This document shows positions 36,521-47,033 of a stretch of DNA of 64,000 nt, in pieces (the stretch's first letter is position 1; every line of letters starts with the position of its first letter). Under the pieces are notes generated by a model. The model had not been told where the DNA came from. It ran no database searches and saw nothing but the letters and a program-made list of their open reading frames with translations. This stretch comes from Symbiodinium natans (lineage: Eukaryota; Sar; Dinophyceae; Suessiales; Symbiodiniaceae). Both the position numbers and the translations under genes were made by a program. The stretch is from the NCBI GenBank assembly GCA_905221605.1, contig CAJNDS010000646.1, positions 419,397 through 483,396 of the forward strand, written 5' to 3'.

Positions 36521-36821
36521 ACCGAGGCCAAAGGCGTGACGATACCGCGGAGGATTGCCTGCAGGCGCTTTAGGCGCTTTGCGCAGTGCAAAGGCGGCAG
36601 TGGGCAAAGATCTGTCGGAGGTGATTTTCGGCAGATGCGAAACGCTTCGAGCCCGCAGCATCCCGTGATCCGGTGTTGTTTATTCTTTCTTGTGGCTAGA
36701 TTCCAACAAGGCTTGGGTTGATGATCCTGTGACCCGTTTTGTTTCAAGTCGCTGTTCCATGTGGGGTGTTTGTCTCACTCTTGCCCCACACGAGTCAGGC
36801 TCATGATCCCTCAGGCCCAGC

Positions 36822-36928
36822 AATATGAACGTTGCAAAAGACCCCCTAATTTAATACTATTTTAAGGGTCTTTTGGGGGTCACGTTCATATTATATTGAA
36901 TTTCACGCATTCTTTGTAAATTCAATAT
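36822..36928. repeat. Two adjacent inverted repeats in AT-rich DNA
   Basis: Outer hairpin: aatatgaacgt (36822-36832) pairs with acgttcatatt (36882-36892), with further imperfect pairing between aaaagaccccc and gggtcttttggggg. Inner neighbour: atattgaattt (36893-36903) pairs with aaattcaatat (36918-36928). This may be a MITE-like remnant or a cruciform-forming site. The following 300 bases are AT-rich and lack a gene. Confidence 0.65.
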
Positions 36929-37324
36929 GATATTCTCTTCACAGCATTACAGGATTAATATTGGAATCTCTGGGTCTTATCACGCGGTCTTTCCATGTCA
37001 CCTTTCCTCACTCTTGACTCCCTGACTATCATCAGAGGAATCCTTCAACCACTTCCTGAATCTTATACTGTTTCTGTTCTTGGTTCCCTTCATACCTTAT
37101 CCTCTGTTCACCACATCATCCTGGAACTTGGAGTCCTCTTATTACTGTTACTGCCTCGAAGACCCTGGCCCTTAACACGCCAACTTAATATCCTCACTGA
37201 ATCACCTATTTCACTGGGCTGTTAACCTCTTTCGGGTGGTTTTTGACCGTTTAATTCCCTTCATATCTTTACCTCTGTTCAATGCTTGGAGCCCAGCAGG
37301 CCACGTGATTTGAAAAACGCCTGG

Positions 37325-37402
37325 ATGATGCTCATGATGCAACAACTTGGGCAGGCAATGCTCATGCTCACGTCCTGCCTCGTCAATTTTGCACACCAGG
37401 GT
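37325..37402 (+). repeat. Diverged single copy related to the 112-bp unit
   Basis: Contains gatgctcatgatgc, then tcctgcctcgtcaa and ttttgca in the same order as in the satellite unit, 7 kb away from the array and outside the SBNO intron. The spacing is altered, so it is an old or partial copy. Confidence 0.6.
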
Positions 37403-37409
37403 CTTACCT

Positions 37410-40400
37410 AGGATGTTGCTCCTCATTTTCACCGCATCTTTGCTGGCCCGAACAATCCGACATTTTTTGCTACATGCCGGTCACGAAGACACTTCTGCAG
37501 GAGTTCTAGCACAGGATCTTTGCCAGGTAGTGCAGCAGCTCCACGGGTTTCGTGCAGCGTTCAGTTTCTGGTAATTGCAGCTGTCCGACGAAAGTTTAGC
37601 ATTGCTGGGAAGCGCATTGGTGTGGCTGCGAAACCGCAGATAATGCCTGGTTCAGCAGCTCAAGTTACAAACTGGCGCAGTCGAAGCGATCAGAACCCTG
37701 TAAGGTGAGGAGCTCCTGGGCTGACCAAGCTTTCGCTGGCGACGCCCGTAGTTGCTTCGGAGCGAAAAGCTGGGTCCGTGGTATTCCGTGCTTGTCAATG
37801 ATACCAGGACACATCAAGATGTATCTAAACCTTCCGACTCATTACGATGATACATGCCGCAGGCTGGTCGTAGGTGTTGTGTCTTCCGCGTGAAAAAGGA
37901 GCTCAGGGGCCAAAGCCTTTCAACCAGATACCAGACCACACACATCCACAAATCCTCAACTCTAAGCCCTCAGGTTCTGGGCTTAGGGTAATTCTGAAGC
38001 TCATTAAGCTCCTCCTCCTCCTCCTGCTCCTCCTACTCCTCCTCCTCCTCGAGGAGGAGGGGAGGAGGAGGAGGAGGAGCTCCTCCTCCCCCTCTCTCTC
38101 TCTCTCGCTCTCCCCCTCGTATTCCTCTCTCTAGATGCGTGGGTCATAGTGGGTCCCACATTCCCTTTGCGTGCATTCCAGGTTTTGTTTGTTACTCTCC
38201 CCGCGAGAAGTGAGCCTGAACAAAATCTGGAAACTCCATCCAGCTCTGGCGAAGTCGATTTGTTGAACGAAGTGGTCGACTGTCGAATTAGATGTCTCCG
38301 CAATGCAACCCCCCAGAGACCAGGGATGTGGCCTGGCGCGTGCTCATCATCTCGCTGTGGGCTTGAGAGGGGGTAAACAAAGTACTCAAGCAACCTACCT
38401 GAGGATCGACAAGAAATACTTCTTCGAGCACAAGCTATCAGCCCCTACCTACAAACCAAGCTTGTTTCTTGTGCGTGTTTGTGCAACATCGTGCGCATGG
38501 GTGTGTGTGATCCAGGTTCACACGGGCCTCGTGCAAAAAGCAGAGGGGTAACCCCGTGAGGGAAAATTATGAAAGGGCTGACATGGAGGCCAATCAACTC
38601 CGCATACCTGCGAACAATGTAGTACGATTGTCGTATATTGTGCTCGCCGTGCGCTGTTTCAATTTCTCCGTTCTCCAGTATCTAGTATTTGATGTGCCTT
38701 CAGTGGGTGCGTGCATGTGGGTAGGTGTGTGGGAGTGTGAGTGTGAGGGTGAGTGTGGCTGTGTGTAGAACCAGGTTCCACAAGCAAGGAGTCGCGATCC
38801 ACATGCGCATTTAAGGGCTAAGGAATCGGCAGTGCTTGTATTGCGCCAGGTTTGTGCCCCAGTGCGGGGAAATCCGGAAGAGAGCGCCCACAATGCGCCA
38901 CATTGTAAGCAGGGCGCTTTATAGCGCATGCAGCGCCAGGGGGCATAGCACCTCAATCCCACGAAGCAGGAGGATTGAGATTGTGGATGTGTAATTCTGT
39001 ACCTGTAGTGGTGCACCTGGATGGCTTCGTCCCTAGACGGTGGCCACAACCACAAAGTCGGGGCCTCCCCCAAAAATCCAAAAACCAGTTTGACACAAGC
39101 ACGGGTTTTTTGATCACGAAAGCTCCCCCGTGGAGAGCTGTCGTTCAGTACCCCGTCAGGGCTGGGGCGGAGCCATGGGGGGGTGTGGGGGGGGCGGGGG
39201 TCGGGTCAAAAATCGCGGCTCCGGCTCGGCGTCCCCCACCCAATTTCGGCCAGCATTTCTCGGGGCCTCGGCGTGGTCTCGTTTTTGTGCCTTTCTGAGG
39301 AGAAACGGGACCGGGCTGATGCCGCTGATGCTCGCCGGCTGGGGTGCCTGGCGGTGCTGCTGGGACGCCCTGGCGACCCTTGTTGGCCGCATCGTCGGCG
39401 CAGGGGGTCTGCCATGGAGCCGGGGGTGCATTCGACGCCTGTTTGGGGTCTACTTGCTCTGAAAAAAAAAAACACTCGCGTCACGGAGCTTTCGTTTCTG
39501 CCTGTGGCTATCAAGTTGCCATGAAGGCTCTGAAACAAGTGTCAAGCAGTGTTGAGCGAAAGGGCATATCAGCTTCACGCTGGCGTGCGTGTTTCGGATG
39601 TCGCGGGCTGCTGGTGCAGTATTAACACCCCCCAAAACCCCGAAAGGGTTTTCAGTAATAGGGGAGGGGTTCTGATCGTTTGTCCGAACAAGACAACCAG
39701 TCCTTGTAGCTTGCGGGCTCAGTCATAGAGCAGGTTTCAAGCTCTAGGCCGAATAAGTTTCAGGCTTCCCCGCCCCCTAATTACTAATTCTGTAGAGATA
39801 TTGAAAGGGGCGACTGCCGGACCGGGTTTTGGGAGGGTTTTTATCTTCAGGGTTAGGGGGAAGGGATTGGCAATTAGGTCTGCTCTGTGTTTTCGACAAA
39901 GTATCCCACAAGGACAGGCACTGTCTCTGTCAGTGCGGAAAACGCTGTATTCGCCGTGACTAGTTCGGCACGGCAGAAGGATGCGTGGAACATGTTGTTC
40001 GCTGCCCCGTGAACACATGTGTACATTTGTTTTATCTATCCAATGGAAACCTTGGAGACGTACCTGCTACGTGGCTATCTTGCAAATGTCATTGCAAGCT
40101 GCGCGACTGCACATCATCGCCTCGCTGTTTGGCTCAACATCTGGGGCGGTCACAGATTTTCGGCGAAAGTGTGCTGATGAAGCAATCAGAACACGGAGAG
40201 TTGCCTGGGTCAACATGTGCTGCAGCATGTGGGGCATGGAGCATCTGCCTTGGCCGGCAGAACTTTGCTCCACCTGGAGCACGAAAACAGTGTCCCGCAA
40301 AGCATGTCAGGGTCAGCACTGGCAGAACCACTTGCATGAGAACAGTGTCTCGCACCGCATCCAGGCGTGGTGAGAAAACATGCTAGTCTCCCCACTACGT

Positions 40401-40460
40401 CAAGAGTCAAGAGCTCTCTGTTTCCATCAAGCAGGCTGTTGTTAGCTTCTTGGACCCGAG
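37410..40460. other. Intergenic region, no gene supported
   Basis: Only short open frames with no recognised motif. Holds a pyrimidine/purine inverted repeat (separate entry), a G-rich stretch at about 39174-39210 and an A10 run near 39462. Confidence 0.45.
38008..38118. repeat. (CTC)n / (GAG)n inverted repeat and (CT)n tract
   Basis: About 40 bases of (CTC)n are followed directly at 38051 by about 30 bases of (GAG)n, so the strand can fold back on itself around ctcgag. A second ctcctcctcc and a (TC)n tract follow to about 38118. Confidence 0.85.
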
Positions 40461-40471
40461 CTATCGTGATT

Positions 40472-42253
40472 ATGGCATCAATGGCATCTGGGGGCCTGAA
40501 CAGAAGTGCAACCCTGGCAGCGATTCGCGATTGCTGCGAAAGTCAGGAGTGGCAAACTGTGGTCTGCCTCCTGCAGGATGTGCCTCCATACAGGGATCAG
40601 AGGGTTTTTCGTGAAGTTATCTCGTGTTATGCTGGAGCACGGCAGTGGCAGTTGGCACTCCAAGTTTTGTCGTACATTGCGGCGCAGGCTCTGCCTGACG
40701 TTTACAGCTTCAGCGCTGCGATCACTGCCTGTGAAAAGGGCTTGCAATGGCAGCTTGCGCTTCACTTGTTGTCAGAGATGCCGCTGGTCAGAACTACGCC
40801 GAACGTATTCAGCTTCAATGCAAGCATCAGTGCGTGTGAGAAGTGCAGCGAGTGGCAAACGGCCCTGCATCTGTTGTCGAGAATGCCCACAGGCGGGATC
40901 GTCCCAAGCGTAGTCAGCTTTAATGCCGGCATTAGCGCGTGTGAAAAGGGCTGTGAGTGGCAGATGGCCTTGCATTTGCTGTCCCAAATGCCTGCAGCTG
41001 GAGTTTTCCCGAATGGGATCAGTTATAATGCCAGCGTTAGCGCATGTCAAAAGGGAGGCGAATGGCAGGTGGCCTTGTATCTCTTGTCGCAAATGCCAGG
41101 GGCTGAACTTGTGCCCAATGTGATCACTTTCAATGCTTGCATCAGTGCATGTGCCAAGGTTGGCAGGTGGAAGGAGGCCCTGCATCTACTGTCAACCATG
41201 CCTGCATGCAGAGCTGCATCCGACACGATCAGCTTCAATGCCAGCATCAGTGCCTGCGAGAAGGGCGGCGAGTGGCAGACGGCCCTGCATCTACTGTCGC
41301 GGATGCCTGCAGCCGGGGTTGTGCCCAACAGAATCACTTATAATGCCAGCATCAGCGCCAGTGAGAAAGGCTGCGAATGGCAGGTTGCACTAGATCTATT
41401 GTCAAGAATGCCTCGGAAGCAAGTGAAGCCCAATGCGATTAGCATCAACTCCGGCATCAGCGCGTGCGAGAAGGGCAGCAAGTGGCAGATGGCGTTGCAT
41501 TTACTCTCTCAAATGCCCCTAGCTTCGGTTGTGGCCGATCAAATCAGTTTCAACGCCGGCATGGCTGCGTGTGAGAAAGGTAGTGAATGGCAGATGGCGC
41601 TGTTCCTGCTGTCAAGACTGCCTGCAGTTGCCGTTGAACCCAATGAAATCAGCTTCAATGTCACCATCAGTGCATGTGAGAAGGGAGGTGAGTGGCAGAT
41701 GGCCTTGCATTTGCTTTCGCAGATGCCCGTGGCCAGAGTGGTGCCAAGCGAAATTAGCTTCAATGCTGGCATTAGCGCCTGTGAGAAGGGTGGTGAGTGG
41801 CAGAAAGCTTTGCTTCTTCTGGCAGAAATGCCCGTGTCGGATGTTTCTCCCCATGTGGTCAGCTTCAGTGCCAGCATTAGTGCATGTGAGAAAGGCGGTA
41901 TGTGGCAGATGGCTCTGCATCTGTTCTCTCTAATGCCTCTTGCTGGAGTCTTACCTGATGAGTTCAGCTTCAACGCTGGCATGGCTGCATGTGAGAAGGG
42001 CTTCGAATGGGAGTTGGCCGTGCATCTGCTGTCGCAAATGCCTGAAGCTCAGCTCCGCCCCGATGTCATCAGCTTCAATGTAGGCATCACTGCGTGTCAG
42101 AAGGGAGGCTGGCAGCTGGCCCTTCAACTTTTGTCGAAGATGCCTGCAACCAGAGTCATGCCCGACGACGTCAGTTTCAATGTCAGCAGCAGCGCATGTG
42201 AGAAGGACGGGCATCCGTTCCTGTTCCGCTTGTGTTGCGTGAGATACCTCTAG
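40472..42253 (+). CDS. Intronless pentatricopeptide repeat (PPR) protein
   Basis: Predicted 593-aa helical-repeat protein, expected to bind organelle RNA; function from family knowledge. The frame is open from 40367, but the first ATG in frame is at 40472 (MASMASGGLNRSATLAAIRD). It holds 14 full repeats of about 35 residues plus a partial last one. Each has a core like SFNAxISACEKGxEW, then ALHLLSxMP. One repeat (near 42090-42130) is a residue short (CQKGGWQLALQ), and the first unit, around VFREVISCYAGARQW, is degenerate. Asn at the fifth repeat position is almost invariant. No C-terminal catalytic (DYW/E or SMR) domain follows; the protein ends soon after an incomplete repeat, so it is a P-class-like array. 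An N-terminal targeting peptide is not obvious. Lack of introns suggests retroposition, common for this family in dinoflagellates. Confidence 0.92.
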   Translation: MASMASGGLNRSATLAAIRDCCESQEWQTVVCLLQDVPPYRDQRVFREVISCYAGARQWQLALQVLSYIAAQALPDVYSFSAAITACEKGLQWQLALHLLSEMPLVRTTPNVFSFNASISACEKCSEWQTALHLLSRMPTGGIVPSVVSFNAGISACEKGCEWQMALHLLSQMPAAGVFPNGISYNASVSACQKGGEWQVALYLLSQMPGAELVPNVITFNACISACAKVGRWKEALHLLSTMPACRAASDTISFNASISACEKGGEWQTALHLLSRMPAAGVVPNRITYNASISASEKGCEWQVALDLLSRMPRKQVKPNAISINSGISACEKGSKWQMALHLLSQMPLASVVADQISFNAGMAACEKGSEWQMALFLLSRLPAVAVEPNEISFNVTISACEKGGEWQMALHLLSQMPVARVVPSEISFNAGISACEKGGEWQKALLLLAEMPVSDVSPHVVSFSASISACEKGGMWQMALHLFSLMPLAGVLPDEFSFNAGMAACEKGFEWELAVHLLSQMPEAQLRPDVISFNVGITACQKGGWQLALQLLSKMPATRVMPDDVSFNVSSSACEKDGHPFLFRLCCVRYL

Positions 42254-42259
42254 GCTGCA

Positions 42260-43460
42260 GTAGCTTTGGACCGATATGCGGCGCGCTTGCTCCACAGCGT
42301 CGCCCGAAGGGCCGTGGACGTCAATGAACAAGTCCCCATCAAATCGTCTTCAGCTCTAGAGGAGCTGCTGTCCGTGCAGTGACGGGTGCCTGAGAACTAG
42401 CCAGCTCTGGCAGCATCCTGAAGCTGGAAGATGTAGCAAATCTTCCGGCGCTCTACGTCAGAGGAACACTGCTGAATTCCCAGCCCGCATCGTTTCTTCA
42501 GCAAGTGGCTTTTGATTGGGCGAAAGCTCGCCCAGGATTGAGAGAGATGTGGTTGAAATTGGGCTTGGCGTAGAGTCGTAGAGCTGGCCGCGCTGTCGAG
42601 GGTGGATCAAGGCTCGGAGTTCCGTCTGCGTTGTGCAAGACCGACAGGCTGGTGGCAGCTCTGCATCGTGCAACGTTTGAGCTACGATCTGTCTACCATA
42701 GCACTGGGCGAATACTGGTGATGTCAACCAATATGTATCGTAGCTCACAAAGACAATGACAGGAAAGCTGAACACCGGCAACAACACCTTCATAGCTAAC
42801 CCTCAGAGAGCCAATGGCAGAAGACCCCGGCATTGAACAGCACACCAGGCATGTCAGCTGCTTCGTCGGGCGCGGCGACATTGGCCCTCATTGCCGTGGC
42901 AGGCGAATGGAAGAAGGGAAAATTCATGGTGTTGCAGGAATATGAATGGCAGCGGGCGTTTTTATTGTGCATTTCCGGCGAAGGCCTGGTTCCTGACATT
43001 GCCGAGCCATTCCGTCTGGCTTGCGATAACATCCAGTTGCGTGTTTTGGACAACATGCCAGGCACAGTATAGATACATAGTATATATATATATGTGCGGG
43101 GTGACTTCAGGAGCGGATGATGCATCGAGATGCTTTCGCCCGAGGAGCTTGAATCCTGATCTCCTTCCCCAGTCTGCCGGGGTGCTTACAATGGTTGACC
43201 TGCAATATCATGTCCACCCCTGTCACTATAACGTACGCTTCTACGCTTTTGACTTTGCGCCACCCTCAGAATCACGTGAGGCTACAATCCACAATTTTCC
43301 TATGCTTTTGATTGGAATTCATTTTCTCATTCAAATGTCGGCATTCTCGAAAATTTTGATTGAAGATAAGGAGATGATTTCATGAGAAAATAAATATTAT
43401 CCGAAGGAATTTATTTTAAGGGGCTGCGCCCATGGGCGGGCAGCGCACGCAGAAGCCCGG
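42260..43460. other. Intergenic; possible PPR remnant and AT-rich hairpins
   Basis: An open frame at 42833-43072 contains EWQRAFLLCISGEGLVPDI, which vaguely recalls one degenerate PPR unit. A (TA)n run lies at about 43080-43093. Inverted repeats follow: attttctcat (43321-43330) with atgagaaaat (43382-43391), and aaataaat with atttattt just after. No gene is supported. Confidence 0.4.
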
Positions 43461-43468
43461 GGCGAGCA

Positions 43469-43632
43469 GTTTCTAAGCATGTTGAGGCCCCTAAACTCCC
43501 TTAAAATCTCTAAGCGTTAAGTTTCTAAGCATTTTCAGGCCCCTAAACTCCCTTCAAATCTCTAAGCGTTTGAGGCTCCTAGACTCCCTTAACGTTTCTA
43601 AGCACTTTATAAGGCCCCTAAACTCCCTTTTT
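43469..43632 (+). repeat. Tandem repeat of about 50-56 bp (three copies)
   Basis: Units of the form gtttctaagca...aggcccctaaactccctt, with ctctaagcgtt in between, recur three times, with a partial fourth (aggctcctagactcc). Confidence 0.85.
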
Positions 43633-43680
43633 CCTAGCCCCGGGCTTAGACACGTCGCTTATGCCCGCCCTTTGGGGGGC

Positions 43681-43785
43681 ATCATGCTCCTGATGCCCCC
43701 CCGCGGTCCCGCCCCGGGAGCCGCTGATGCTCCTGATGCGCGCCTGGGGGTCCCGGGCTGGACCCGCTGATGCTCATGATGCGCG
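43681..43785 (+). repeat. Copies of the gctgatgctcatgatgc motif in GC-rich DNA
   Basis: The 17-mer gctgatgctcatgatgc at 43766-43782 is identical to the start of the 112-bp satellite unit. A near copy (gctgatgctcctgatgc) is at 43723-43739 and a shorter one at about 43681. They sit in a GC-rich stretch without a recognised gene. Confidence 0.7.
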
Positions 43786-44086
43786 CCCTCTGGGGGCCTC
43801 CGTGGCGACGCAAAAAACCACGAAAAAAAAACCGTTCACCGGCGGCACGCGGGGGTCGGCGGCACTGGCGTCCGGCCTAATTCTGCTTCGCAGAAGGCCA
43901 GAGGCCAGCAAGGCTATTCCCGGGACGACCCGGGCTAAAAGGTCCGCATTTGCTCGGTCCTTTGGGGACCTCGCGCTGCCCGATTTAATGGCTACCGCCA
44001 GTGCCGCCGACCCCAAAACCGCCAGAGTTCCGCGGAGCCACTTCACTGGGCACGAGAGTCTTGGAGGCAGTAAGAATGGCCCGAAA

Positions 44087-44150
44087 CCCCAAACCCCAAA
44101 CCCCAAACCCCTCAAGCCCCCCAAGCACCAAATCCCAACCCTAAACCCTG
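44087..44150 (-). repeat. Interstitial telomere-like (CCCCAAA/CCCTAAA) tract
   Basis: A run of ccccaaa units passes into ccctaaaccct, the complement of TTTAGGG-type telomere repeats. It ends about 85 bases before the 100-N gap. Confidence 0.6.
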
Positions 44151-44233
44151 CGGTCAGGGCGGGCGTGCATTGGAACCCCTAAAGATTGGTCAGGAGCGGT
44201 GTAGGGGGTGGGGCTAGGCCTACAGGCGGAGGA

Positions 44234-44333
44234 NNNNNNNNNNNNNNNNNNNNNNNNNNNNNNNNNNNNNNNNNNNNNNNNNNNNNNNNNNNNNNNNNNN
44301 NNNNNNNNNNNNNNNNNNNNNNNNNNNNNNNNN
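44234..44333. other. Assembly gap (100 N)
   Basis: Exactly 100 N. Copia element A breaks off here in its RNase H region, and the sequence on the other side does not continue it. Confidence 0.99.
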
Positions 44334-46851
44334 CTAACAGCGGAAACGCTGCTAACCATCGCAGGAACTTGCGAAGTGCATCTTCATGCACTTGCCGTGG
44401 CATGCTTTGTCCGCGCGACAACATGGAGTGAAAGTACGTTATATCTGAGCGAGTTTGACAGAGCCACCCTATCTTCCCTAGGCAACTTCGGAACCGTGAA
44501 GCTGCTTCACTTGACAGCTCCTTCGTAGGCTCTTCAACACTCTCCGCATCGTACATACTCCTGATGTCGGGTGTCGTCAAGGATGCTTTTACGGTGGATA
44601 TGTCCCATCCGAAGGATGTAAAGACCGACTTCACATACTCAGGCTTCACCCCAAGCATGATCTGTCGTCCATCCCAACGGATTAAACGGCCGAGGAATTC
44701 CATCTGCCCATCTTCGATCAGCCTCCCTGTCACTTTGACTTTCAAGACTGAACTCAGGGCTTCGTGGACGTACTCGAACCCTTTTTCGGTAGAGGACACA
44801 ATGAGCAAATCATCCACGTACGCTAACATGATGATATACTCCCATCCGGATTCAAGGTTGACCCATCCGCTGAAAAGCGTCGGTTCAAGCGGACTCGCTT
44901 GTAAGCCTAGTGCAGATACGATCCTGTTCAGGTGTCGCTGCCAGCTAAGGCTGGCGGAACGCAAACCGTAGAGCGCTTTCTCTAGTATCAAGTACGCGGT
45001 TTCGCCGCACTCGAGCGCGAATGTACTTGGCAACTCGATAATGGTGGGTTCCACTACCTGCGCAAAGAGAAACGCGGTGGAGATGTCGAGGCCGTAAGCC
45101 CGCATCTTTCCCTTCGCCGCCCGTGCAAGGACGATCTTGAGGGCTTCCACCGACGCGGTATTAGAACTCAATCCCAAATCGAGCGCGGATGGTCGGCCAT
45201 GGGCAAAATCCTTAGCGACTATCCTTGCTCGGACTAGTCCTGGGGCCTTCTGGGTGAGGACCCATCGGGACCTGACTGTCCGACAGTTTGGGTTGGCTTT
45301 GCGGTATTCATCAATCTCGCTCTTTGATCTTGCATAACCAACTTTCAGACTATCGAGCGCATTCACCTCTTTCTTGATTCCTTGCCATGTCTCTTCAGGA
45401 TCCAGCTGAAAACCTTCCAGGTCATCGTAGCTGGCTCTAGGTCGATTCACCCAGAGAGTCCTGTCTTGGATTCTCATGTACGTCCCTGCGGACTCATCTT
45501 CCTTTTTCTCTTTAACTGAAGAACATATACAAGGGTGATCCTGGAGATTCAACAACTCAACTGTTTCACGCTCGACCGACCGTTGTTGCTTGTGGTGCTG
45601 TTGTTGTGTTGTTGTATTCAAGCAAACATACGGGAACTTCTCCACGCTCGACCGACCAACAAGTAAGTGACATGCTGCTTCGACGTCGTAGTGGTCACAA
45701 CAAGAAAGTGGTTGTGGTGTGTAGTGGGCGTTCTCGAGCAATTCCTCCAGGTATCGGACTGGGACCCCCTCATGGAACGTCTGGGGATGCTCTAGAGCGT
45801 CTCCCATATCCTCATCCTCAGCCTCGGACGGCTGGTATTCGGATACATTCCAGTCAGCGTCTGGTGCTGATATCTCCGGGATCTCTAGGTCTCCGACTCC
45901 TGCTTGCTCAGGATCAAACGCTCGGACCTCCTCTCCTCCAAAGCGTGTTCGCTTGTTCGGCTTCATTTGCTCGTCATCATCGTATGGGTCTTCTCCAATT
46001 AGCTCCTCAGGTCTTCGGTCGACCTTCGGTCCTTCATCTAATGCCTCCAGAGCATCATCGATGGAATCACGCAACCATTTTTGGTATCTCTTCACACACC
46101 TTTGGGAATGCCTGCTCGAGCTGACGCCTTCCTGGCATCCGGGGCACTTGGGCGTAACGCCATGTTGTCTCACCCAGTCTATGGGAGGACCTCCACCTGG
46201 AACATATGGGAGAAACAGCTCTTTGGTCTTCGGTGCTTCAGGCGGGGGCACGAAGCCATCTAGGGCCTTTGCACCGGGCAGAAGATTTGCGTCGAAACGC
46301 AACGGGTAGAGCAATTTGAGTCCGGGCGCGATCACCCGTTTCGTCTCCCCACTATCCAAGCGGATTTCCATGGCATGACCTGTGCTCCCAAGCACTGGTC
46401 CCAAGTAGATCCCTCGAGCATACTTGGCATCCGCATCAGGTCTTCTAGCCCGCGTTATCTTAGCGTATGCTACCGCACCGAACGGATACGTGACTTGCGG
46501 TCGCACTCGATCTCCGCGGATCTTCTGCATGGGTGTCATTGTCGACCCTACAGAAACTGAAAACCTGTTGCGCGTGTGTGCTGCGTATTGAAACAAAAGG
46601 TCGAAAACATCCGCACACTCACCATCCAAAACAACGCCATGTTCACGCAACTCAAGTTCATGTGTTGCTACGATTCCTTTCAGGGTCCTAATGGCTCGTT
46701 CTGCTGCTGGTGCATGCCTTTCGGGTGCAAAGCTGTCCTCAGTACCCTCACAAAGATCAGCGAGCCTCGCTGCGATGTTCTTCGTGAGTCCCTCTGCATC
46801 AGACATGAAATGCGGTTGTTTCACACCAAAGTGCCTGACCCAGGGATACAA
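44334..46851 (-). CDS. Copia element A: integrase C-terminal part and reverse transcriptase
   Basis: Continues the gag-pol frame of the upstream ORF on the other side of a G-rich tract. From the 5' end: the rest of the integrase, with its second Asp in SDAEGLTKNI and the Glu in ERHAPAAERAIRTLKG; a small Cys/His motif in CPGCQEGVSSSRHSQRC; an acidic linker; then the reverse transcriptase with VRARIVAKDFAHG, DISTAFLFAQV, LEKALYGLRSAS and the catalytic YVDD (residues 678-681 counted from 46851). Sequence ends in the N gap at LRKFLRWLAAFPLL, just before RNase H. The first codon at 46851 is TTG, so this is not an independent gene but the second half of a broken polyprotein. Confidence 0.88.
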
Positions 46852-47033
46852 GGGGGGAAAGGGGGGAAAGGGAAAAGGGGGGGGGGGGGGGAGGGGAGGT
46901 TACAGAAGGGGGGGGGGGGGGGGGGGGGGGGGGGGGAGGTGGAAAAGGGAGGCAGGTGGTGAAGGGGGAGGGAGGGGGAGGGGGGGGGGAGGGGGAGGGG
47001 GGAGGGGAGGGGGGGGGAGAATGCGGTGCTGTC
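46851..47033 (+). repeat. G-rich low-complexity tract interrupting the integrase
   Basis: About 180 bases of (G)n with scattered A, between the integrase region ending FRPEGESA and the one beginning YPWVRHFG on the minus strand. Both sides are in the same frame; a stop at 46900-46902 within the tract separates the two ORFs. Either a microsatellite expanded in the element or the assembly is wrong here. Confidence 0.85.

Noticed and set aside
40772-42331. Minus-strand ORFs within the PPR gene
   Set aside because: Antisense reflection of the repeated 105-bp PPR units.
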